Below, in pieces: positions 54,488-64,000 of a DNA stretch of 64,000 bases. The position numbers were made by a program, and so were the translations under genes. The stretch is from NCBI RefSeq assembly GCF_017654505.1, contig NC_054553.1:8010621-8074620 (forward strand), in the 5' to 3' direction. The notes beneath the pieces are model-generated. The model did no database searches and was not told where the DNA came from. It saw nothing but the letters and a program-made list of their open reading frames with translations. Position 1 is the stretch's first letter; every line of letters begins with the position of its first letter. The DNA is from Polyodon spathula. Its lineage: Eukaryota; Chordata; Actinopteri; Acipenseriformes; Polyodontidae.

Positions 54488-55143
54488 ATTACTTTTTGCA
54501 TCAATACTGTAATGCTACCATAATTAGAAAGGTTATTTATCACCATTAATATTAAGAGTTAAGAGAGAATTTCATGCTGGTTTTCTCATTCTGTTCTAGA
54601 TGATGATTAAAAAAAGCAATTTGCTAAACGGTCAGATGTAATAAAAGACTTCCATAAACCTTTATTTCAATCACCTATCAGAACTGAACTGAGCTGATTT
54701 GATTTGGGAGGACTGAAAAGCTAACTGGATATTATGCTGAAAATCTTGACAGAAAAAAAAAGCAATGGGGTCATGTATAAAGCATTTGCAACGGCATTAA
54801 GACCATAGCGTTGAGTTTACATTTGCCTTAAAATTGCCCCGTATGTAGCATGACACTTTTGGCAAGATAAGGCTGTGTTATCATAGCCCAAATGCGCTCC
54901 ACCATGCAATGAACTCTGCCGCTCATTAGCCATTCACTTTAAGGTGTGGCAAGCCTTAATCATATGCATAGGCAAATTGTAGGTGGGGCTTATTTGTAAA
55001 TTAAGTCTGTGATATTAAAATGAGATTTGTGAGGCAGCAGAACAGGTGTGCCAGCTCTAAAAGGGTCCACAAATAAGTCTGATTTCAAATTGGTCTAATT
55101 TAGGCGCAAATAAAAAGTCAAAAAGCAGCTGATAGGAAAGAGT

Positions 55144-55340
55144 ATGGCAGCAGTCATAAGATATTTCTTACAACGGAGACTGCAGGCTCCTATCTTTCCT
55201 GAACAACCCAGGAACAGAGGGAGAGTACTGAGAAGAAGGGAGTATTTAGTCTGCGTTACCCTTTTTGATCTCCCAGAGGATGAAATTATAGCTTGATACT
55301 GGCTATTTCATTATGTACAATTGTTTGTATTCGTCATATA
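55144..55340 (+). pseudogene. Harbinger-type transposase N-terminal remnant
   Basis: An ATG at 55144 opens 50 codons: MAAVIRYFLQRRLQAPIF, then RGRVLRRREY and LFDLPEDEIIA, then a TGA (55294-55296) followed in frame by YWLF. The layout (Arg-rich start, then D/L-P-x-E-x-I-I-x-R-Y/F) is that of PIF/Harbinger transposases of the HARBI1 family, where an Arg codon CGA would sit at the TGA. No catalytic domain follows. Similar AT/GC-mixed sequence with weak end similarity spans about 54.76-55.76 kb and may be the whole deleted element. Confidence 0.4.
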
Positions 55341-55509
55341 ATGAACTTGGTTCATTAAGTTATCCTTTTCATTATGTATATTTGGTTTTAGACACTTGGC
55401 CAACATAGGTCATTTCTGCGTCTCGAGATGAACTACCGTGGCTTTAGTGGGTTAAAACCTGTACATTTTATTTAAAACACAGGTTAGCCCATTCTGAATT
55501 GTCATTTCT

Positions 55510-55567
55510 GCCTCTCCAAATGACCTACCTATTGTTCAATTGACGTAGCCCATTTGGAGGGAGAGGC
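55510..55567. repeat. hairpin-forming inverted repeat
   Basis: The left arm gcctctccaaatg (55510-55522) pairs with the right arm catttggagggagaggc (55551-55567), apart from a 4-base bulge, across a loop of about 28 bases. It lies within the proposed Harbinger remnant. Confidence 0.6.
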
Positions 55568-58500
55568 GCTATTTTTCAGATTAGTCTATTAATCTGTGCT
55601 TCCGCTAGCCCATTTTCAGCATCGACGCAGTGCATTTAAGCATTTAAATGTGTCAGCTTACGCCGTGCCTCATTAATTTTGTGCCAGTTAATACATTCGA
55701 TGGGGTAAAATTTGGGCCGCGGCAGAGAGCTACTTTACACTCCGCTAATTTAGCGCCATGTCAGTATATCTTGATACATGTAACCCAATGTCATTAAAAA
55801 CACTGTAATACCCCTGTACCCCTCTGTGTAAGCATCCCAGAAGACTGTAGTACGCAGTAGTGGAGGGACATGCAAATGCATGTGTGTGTTTTGTAATCTC
55901 AGGGTATATTGAGGATGTCTGTCTGTATGCCTTAGCTGTTCTCACAAATAGAGAACATCTTATCCAGTTGTGCTGAAACTGGCTTATTTATCAGACTATG
56001 GGGTAAATAGATGTTGTCTGCCATATAGAGAACAGAGAACCACTGCTAATTACATTTTTTAAAATTATTTTTACATGAGTATGCAGGTCATGGTGATTTA
56101 CTTGTTTATGCTACTGATAGCTCTAATTTTGTGTTTCCAGCCTTGGCAGGGGTATGAATGTCACTGACATGGTTGTTATTTTCAGCTGTTTGACCTTCCC
56201 TGACGGAATGAAAACTCACATATATCCAATTTCAATGCAATTCAGGCATAGCTATCTGTCTGTTCTGAATTCACATGCTATATGCTTACATAATTTGGAA
56301 GTGAGGAGCAAATTGTCTCATTTAGACAGAGCACATTCCCATAGATTGCTGCTGTTTTGGCCTTTCTTCGAGTCATTATGAAGATTTATACATACTGTGT
56401 ACAGAATGTAGATTGATCAACTGAATATATTACTGCTGAGGTATTAACAGTACTCTGTTCATACCCAAGCATATCAATACATGTATCTAGTTTGTCTAGA
56501 TGTTAAATTAGATCAAACTGTTTTATGTACACACTGTATGCAAAACTTAGAAAGATTGACTGCTGACATTGACAAAGTACCCATCTATTTTATTACATAG
56601 CTATCTTTGTTTTATGTGGTTTCTTTGTATTGACATATAGCTTAGTATTACTGTGTTTTTTCTATTTTAAATAACTCTGTAATGCTCTTTTAGGTCACCA
56701 TTTCCATTTGATCTTTTTTTGCTAAAACTTATAAGAAACTTGAAACGCCTCTGGAGTAAGTCCTAATGACGTCTGTTTTATTTGTAACCCCTCATTTGTA
56801 TTCCTAATGCTTGGGAAACAATGTTTAGAGTTTTCACGCTCACTCTAAAGTCTTCATCGTGAATTCGGTTTTGCATTAGCAATGCACTTTAACTTCCTGT
56901 TTTCTCCACTCTGCACTACAATTTGATCATGTTAGTCAGTCAATAAATGTTATCTATGCATGTAAACACTTAAAACCCTCTCTCACACCTATTACTATTG
57001 CCTTTGTAGTATTGATATTTGCTCAGATAATACTGTAATACATTTTGCATTAAAATCACTGGGGACCCAGTTGCACATTCATGTCATTTAATTAACATCT
57101 ACAGCTTCAGTTATTAAGTAAACATTATTTTTCTAATGAAAATGATACAGCTTTTCTAAATACAAAGCTGTTATTCGCATATAAACAATTTACAAATGGG
57201 ATAATAATGTTTATTAACTAAACTGTATCTCACAGTGCAGACGCACATCACCGAGATATCAGAGGAGTGGAATTCCAAACAATTCTTCACAGAAATGGCC
57301 GCCAGAAGCTTTGCAGCATATGCTCACTTCTATTTTTTGTTTAAAAGAAAAAAAAAAAAAATTTGACGAGAAGTCTTAATAAGGTTTTCATGTTGCAGAA
57401 GAAACTAATTAGCGATACTGCAGTGTGAAGAGTCTAGTGTAATGCAAGAAAAATGTGAGAAATGCAAGTGAGACCAGCTCAAATGCATATTTAAGCATGG
57501 TGTGGAAACAGACACAACCCAGGTTTGAATGGGAGATGCATACCGCAAAATATTTGTACCTGAGATTACGTTATTCCTGATACAAAATTGAAAATGTAAA
57601 CCCTGATTAACAACTGCAAGTCACAGGAGACTAATCATGTTTCTAATTTTCAACTCAACAACAGAACTACAGTTACAAGCTTAAAAAAAAACCACAAACC
57701 ATATTTTACAGGCTTCTTATGAATGTAATTACATCATATCCATAACACTAAAGACACTATTAATTATTGTCTTAAAATGAGTGACTAGTGGAATAGAATA
57801 ATGGGGCAAATGAGAGCAATGACCATACAGCCTTAAAGGATGTTCCGTGGTTTAAAGGAACATCTTTATATACCCTGCAATCTTACAATGAGTTTAACAG
57901 AAAATAACACAATAAAAATATAATTTTAAAATCCGCATCTGTATATACATTGTAGGAGTCCAATGGATTAAAAGCTAGAAAGACGATGTACTTTTTCATT
58001 GCAAAAGGTGGCAAAAAACACTACATATGTATGTAAGAATATCACTATTAGAAATTTGTTTTCCCTGGTTGAGCAGATATAGTGGTTCAGCAAAAGACAA
58101 AAACATGACAATGGACTGCATACAAATAAGATACATTTTTCAACAAGAGGTCTTTATACATTTTTAGTACTTCTTATTAGCTCTATCTTAAACAGCAATT
58201 TGAGCACAGTGAAGAGCCTTGCATATTTAGCTAAGATTAGTTACATTTATTTATTAGCTTTCGAGTTATTTAAGTGTGGTCTGCAGTGCATCACTTGAAT
58301 GCAGTACTGAAGACAACAACTCCTGTACATACTGCATTCTTATAATCTTTGATAAATTACTTTTTAAATATGAGCTCATCTGTCTGGCATCACACTGTTT
58401 GACAGAAAGGATGAGGCGTTGCAAAAGACCACCTCAAGATGAAGATTTTATTTTTCTGAGCATGACGAAGTGCTAAAAAAAAATAAACAAGCCTGAAGCC

Positions 58501-59772
58501 TGGAATCTATTTCTTCAGATTGCTGCTCTGCAGAATTTATTTACAGTATATGCAGAATTGTTCTCCATTGATGACAACTTTACTGAAAGTCATATTATTT
58601 TGCAGTTTGTTTATCTATTGAAGTTGTGGTTTGTGAGCTACAACAGTGAACATGTTGTAATTAACAAGAAAAGAAAGAAAAGGAATGAAAGATTTTATTG
58701 TAGGTTTACAAGTGTATGTCTATTCCCCTGTTGAGCAACCCCAGACTAACATATTGGTTTTTGAATTAAACTTCCTATCTTGCTGTAGACCAAATTGGAT
58801 TCATGCAAAAATTAGGTTAAATAATTTAAAAAAATCGGCAAAGCATTTTTTTTCATTCGTTATTTTATTATGAGTGTCTGGCCTCTATAAATCACATTTA
58901 GCTTCAGAATAGTCCAGTCTAAAAAACACTATCTAAACTACCAACATACCCAAGATATTTATTGAGCCTTTTGTATTGATATATTCAAGCAGGAACTTTT
59001 ACCAAATGATCTTCAATGCAGTTGAACTTAATTTTTAAAAATAGTAAAATAAACCTAATAAATGTAATGACAAACACGGTGACTAGAAGACTTGCAGTGT
59101 TTATTTGCTATGGATAAGGCAGTTGAACTACAAAAGCAATGCAGTGGTTCTGTACTAAGAGGCAAAGTGCAGCTGCAAAGGTAAAGGCCATTGGCAGAAA
59201 TGTGGCACAGTGACCATACTTTGGTAATTGGAAAAACGATAAGTTTACATCCACTTTGTTTTTGTTTTCCATTTTGAATTATATAGTATGCCATCCTAAT
59301 ATTTCACATAATGATAATGACCTCATACTTAATATGGACCCAAAAGAGAGCTACAGTATTTTCCATCTCCTTAGCTACTGCATTTGTCCTATTTCAACCA
59401 GTGCAACCAAATAGCAATGTCAGGTTTATTTCCCTCTTAAAATGTAGCATAGATGAAACCTAGAGACAGCTCAGAGCGAATCTCATTACAACATCAGATG
59501 GAGTTCTTTTTGTTTTAGAAAGCAATCCAGTAATACAAGTCTTCAAGGCTGCCACCAGCCCAAGGTCAAAGTTTAGCACTAGTTGTATATTTGAACATTT
59601 GGACAGATTCAACAAGAGAATAAAACTACTCATCTAGACATCAAATAACTATTCCGGGTACTGCTTTTACTACTGTAATTGGTGCCTGATTAACCCTGCA
59701 TGTGCACATTAATTGCATTTTCTACAGCAGAGGGCAATTACAAAGTCCATGGTCTGCTTTGTAAAACTGCTT

Positions 59773-59776
<4 letters not shown>

Positions 59777-59803
<27 letters not shown>
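59777..59803. repeat. poly-A tract
   Basis: A run of 27 A bases. Confidence 0.85.
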
Positions 59804-59913
59804 CAATTAGAAGGATGCCAGTAATATTACTAGCCAGTGTTTTCTTGTGTGTACATGTTGGATTTTTTATTGTGTTTTATACTTTAACTCTGATTTTAAA
59901 TACAACACAGTAG

Positions 59914-59974
<61 letters not shown>
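59914..59974. repeat. (AAT)n microsatellite, about 20 units
   Basis: An uninterrupted AAT run, the longest trinucleotide tract in the window. Confidence 0.95.
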
Positions 59975-59977
<3 letters not shown>

Positions 59978-61910
59978 TTATACTACTATATTGTTCTCTT
60001 TGAACTATCTGCACATTTCAGACTGAAGTATAAATACAAGCAAAAACAAGGGGCTGTAGTGATAATACTGCTAGCATCTCGGTGACAAATGGAGTCCATA
60101 TTAATCAATGAATGCACTGTATACAGTAGGTGTCAGTTACACTGCACCTGTAAGACCCATTGCAGGACCTAGAAGCTTGTTGCCCAACATATGGTTACGT
60201 CTTCTGTTTTATTTATTCTCAGCAAATAGCAACAAAGTGGCCTATTGACCGCTCTGTATTTACTGTAGGTGATAAGACATTAAAGGCTTCCATCACATAA
60301 AACTTTTTAAAAAACATAGTTGAAGAGCTTTGTTATTCTATTCTAGCCTTAATCTAGCATTTGGACCGTACATGCCACATACATACAGTATTAACCACTC
60401 ATCATTGTTATAAATAAACATTCTTGGGGTCTTGTATCTTCCTTTGGAAGACATGTCACAGACTAATTGTTAAAAATGAAGTTATTGTCAACCTGCCCTT
60501 GGAAAACCTGAAGGACTATCAGGCAATACAAATTGCCTCCTGCAAGATTGTCATTCTAGCAGAATTGGCAGATGCTGACCAAAAGCCACTGAGTTCAATT
60601 CTAAGAACTAGATTCCCAAAGCCCACACTAGCTGTACTGAGACCTGTGTTCATTTAGAAGTGCTAGAAAAAGTCGTAGAATACGTTTATTCATAATACAC
60701 TTCATTTCAAGCAAACGGATGCTATTCACACTCATCTGACCTTTTATTTGGTCAAACAGCGTACATGAACACGAAACTCAATTTTCATATGAATTTTGAC
60801 TTTCAGAACACAGTATTATTGAGGTTTGGATTTTCTTATCAGCCACTTCATGTGTCAAGCATAATGAGCTGTAAATATACTCACCACTTAAAGTGTGAAT
60901 TTGTGTAGGGGTCCATACATCAGTAGGCAAATGAAGGGAGCAATTGTGTCAGTGAGTATCACTGTGGGGAAAATGCATAACTGCGAGTGTGTGGTTGCAT
61001 CTCTGATCATCTTTATTTAGGGTTGTGTGAATATGTGTACGTGTGGGTTGTGTGTTAATATTGTTTTAAGAGCCTCTGCCAACTCCACCAAAACCAAGCC
61101 CAGATAATAGTTTCCTCATAACATGATAAAAAGGTCAAGGAACATAAAGAAAAAAAAAAAAAAAGAAAGAAAATGCAATTTTCCTTTCCGGAAAACATGT
61201 CTCTTCTATATATTGTTATTTGAGGTTCTGAATTTAAGTTCCAAGCAGCTGAAATGAAGAATCATATCTCAATGCAATTATCATAATGACAGTGGTCAAA
61301 TCTAATGATGGATTCCTTAATGGTTCAAAATGGATGATCCAATGTCTGTCACTGCATAATTTAATAAAGACAGATTGAAATATGGCTTAAGAAAAACAAT
61401 CTGTCAAATATAACATAGTGAGATACCGAGTGGTCTGCAGCTGTTAAACTGCAAAATCTATACTGCGAGTCCACACAGTTTTGACATACAGCATGTTCTC
61501 TGTTTATTGATCAAGAGGGAATGCTGCTACCCTCTCATCATTACTAATTTCCAGCTCTGTTTTTAATCATTTCCCCTGGCTCGACTTCACAACTGATATT
61601 AACTCAGTTATGGTCTGCTTTGCCTGCCTGGTATGGTGTGGGACAAAATTCCCATTTCTCTTTTGGTGTCTTCAACTGACATTACGGAATACAAACATCT
61701 ACGCAGAGGCACTTGGGTGATGCTCAGCGCATACGCATGAGGAGATATGCATCGATTCACTGGCTGAATGAAATGCACACTGGAATATGCGACTTCCCTT
61801 TTTATATGTTTCATTAAATACATTTTTCCCTAAATTGGGAGGCACAGGAGCTGCACAATATATGCTGTTTCATGAGGAAAAATGTAAAGAGTGATGAACC
61901 TATGGGATTG

Positions 61911-62070
61911 TGACAGGGTAGTGTCACGGCCCAGGCTTGCTACCATCAAGAATGAGACCCAGAGACAGAACGCTGCAGTTTAAGTGCTGGTGTACACGAT
62001 TATTAAACAAATAACACAAAACACTGGAACAAAATAAACTGGCACAAGGGCCAAAATAAAATGTTAAAAC
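61911..62070 (+). repeat. dispersed repeat with TGACAGGGTAG...CACGGCC end, copy C
   Basis: It begins attgtgacagggtagtgtca followed by cggcccagg, then cagaacgctgcagttta and ggcacaagggcc. It matches the minus strand of 23980-24118 box by box, and its first 60 bases match 36309-36360. Similarity to the 24 kb copy fades after about 62060. Confidence 0.6.
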
Positions 62071-62417
62071 ACAAGAATAAAGCACTTGTAGGCTGTGCAT
62101 TATCCTTCACTACAGACACACAAATACAAAAAATCACAGCACAAACCCCAGTGTTGGCTGGCCAAGGTGATCGTCCATTCTAATTGCTTAAGTACACTAT
62201 AACACTTTTGCTCTGTATCACCCCAGTTGCTAAACGGACCCATAGTCAACAAGGTAGGAAGTATAGCATCCTGCTATCTAACAAATTAAAACATGCTGTT
62301 TCTTCCTAGGCACTACCCAGCATATCAAAACCCTTGTTTAATGCTCTCTTTGTCACGACATTTGGACACAGTACGACGTGTGTGTCACTTTGAATACTTT
62401 TCCTACCTCTTAACCTA

Positions 62418-62433
62418 CCCCCCCCCCCCCCCC
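62418..62433. repeat. poly-C tract
   Basis: A run of 16 C bases followed by acacacc; three minus-strand open frames pass through it and are not genes. Confidence 0.85.
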
Positions 62434-63591
62434 ACACACCAAATCCCCCTACGTTCCCAATGTGAATCAGTAATTTGTAGATAAACTGCACACAGCTGTA
62501 AACTTGCACACCTGTTTGGGTAATCTGCTGCTGGCCTTCGCCACTCTGCTGAGATTGCAGCCCCAGCACCAGTGATTAATCTTTGAACAAGACAGAAAGC
62601 AGCGAGCACTCCTTACAGAGCAGAGATAAATCTTCTTTGACAGGAACTTCACAAACGTGCGTCAGTATATATTTACACTGCCTTGACTCCACTATACCAA
62701 CCCAACAAGGCTGACGATAAACAAGTTCTTTTATTTCCAGATATTGGGGAGTGTCTGCTTTGGACTGTACTGCAAGTCATTTCAATTCTCCCGATGCTTC
62801 GCTCAAAGTACTGCAAGCTTTCTTGAGAGGATACGATGCTGAATAACACAAACTCTTGCTCTTGCAAAATTAACTATTTCACCTGCTGGACAGCTTGTTT
62901 CCAAAGAAAGCACAATCTCTCACAGAAAGCAGAATGTAATCTGCTAAGAAAACATTCCAACGCTGGAACTTTTGAAAGCTGGGATGAACACGCTCTTGAG
63001 TCAGCTGTTTTGCACCAAATCTATACAAGGTCGGAAATAAATTCTCGTATCAAATGCTTTCAGGAGTCATGATCCAAAGACTGAAATTAACAGGGAGAAA
63101 ATGTACTGTATGTGATATGTGTATACCTCAATATATCTTAAATATAAACACATGCCTCAATATATCATAGTAATGCAATTAAGAGATCTATTGTCAAACT
63201 TTTTCATATTTGATGCTGCTGGGAGTGACTATCTTGAACTAATTCAGTCCGTCCACATTGCAGATGCAGAGCTTGATCTATGGAAATTAATTAGGTTTAA
63301 AACTTTATTTTTCATTTGTTGTACTTGTTATATAAAATGAGTACTCAATTCATACTCATAGAGTGCTGAAGCTATTTCACACACAAGGAAAGATGTTAAC
63401 AACCAGGCTCTACTCAATGGAGGAATAACTGCACTACTCTATGAACGTTCATGGTTTATCCTCTGTAAATGCTATCTATGCAAGAAAATGAAAATGAAAA
63501 AAGGAAGAAAAAGAAATGATATACAACATACATCACTGCAACCTGGACTGAGCAGCCACCAGTTCAGAGTAGCCAGGAAACTACGTATTAT

Positions 63592-63593
63592 TA

Positions 63594-63639
<46 letters not shown>
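63592..63639. repeat. (ATT)n microsatellite
   Basis: About 15 units of ATT/TTA with an offset near the left end. Confidence 0.92.
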
Positions 63640-63642
<3 letters not shown>

Positions 63643-64000
63643 ATGAATGACAAAGGCACTTTAAATTAGGATCCACTTGTCTTAAGTAGCCACAAATGTA
63701 CAGCCCCTTCTGTGACCAGTTAATGCACATTCCACTACACACACAATACAGCTGTTTTCAGAACACATTTCATTATTTTATTAAAAAATCATCTTGGGGG
63801 TAAAATTCAATACATTCAATATTAAATAAATTACATTTACGCAGTTAACACTTGTGCAGGGAATTTAGTATATGGCTTGAATACAGTATAACATTCTATT
63901 TAAATCCATGTCCATTATACATTTTCTAACAAGATTTGATACAGCACATTTATTCCACTTTTTATTTTTGTGAATAGTCTTATTTAAATAAGTTAAAAAG

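Noticed and set aside
62306..62652. Overlapping minus-strand frames with poly-Gly
   Set aside because: Created by the poly-C tract.

Overview
The window is vertebrate nuclear DNA. It is AT-rich, with long introns, many dinucleotide and trinucleotide microsatellites, and old interspersed repeats, including a tRNA-derived SINE whose 3' tail is the type common in ray-finned fish genomes. The protein-coding exons also fit a ray-finned fish. Single-exon divergence, large introns and a mixed repeat load would suit a non-teleost fish such as a sturgeon or paddlefish, but I cannot fix the species from sequence alone.

Two genes are well supported, and they face each other. At the left edge on the + strand is the 3' part of a regulator of cell cycle gene (RGCC/RGC-32 family): four exons between 263 and 2409, then a 3' UTR with AATAAA at 3049-3054. 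On the - strand are the last three coding exons of neuroligin-3 (NLGN3) at 45576-45761, 24936-25725 and 17777-18608. They encode the C-terminal 601 residues: most of the cholinesterase-like domain, the juxtamembrane stalk, the transmembrane helix, the gephyrin-binding segment and the PDZ-binding tail. The exons for the N-terminal part of neuroligin-3 were not found in the 18 kb to the right, so the intron there probably runs past the window end.

Between the two genes (about 3.1-17.7 kb) no third gene is proven. Two exon-like segments on the + strand deserve attention: a possible terminal exon at 12090-12169 followed by AATAAA, and an unrecognised internal exon-like ORF at 13264-13378. The rest of the window is intron or intergenic DNA. 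It holds a SINE, a degraded LINE fragment, a Harbinger-like transposase remnant, a nested palindromic/tandem repeat at 52.3-53.6 kb, several dispersed repeat families present two or three times in the window, a GC-rich insertion with 12-bp inverted ends at 36.3-36.9 kb, and long TA/CA tracts.

The most interesting point is the pairing itself. A gene of the RGCC family lies next to NLGN3. In mammals the only RGCC gene I know lies on the chromosome region carrying FOXO1, whereas NLGN3 lies in the region carrying FOXO4. This suggests an RGCC ohnologue kept in this fish and lost in mammals. No bacterial, viral or novel defence-type system is visible.
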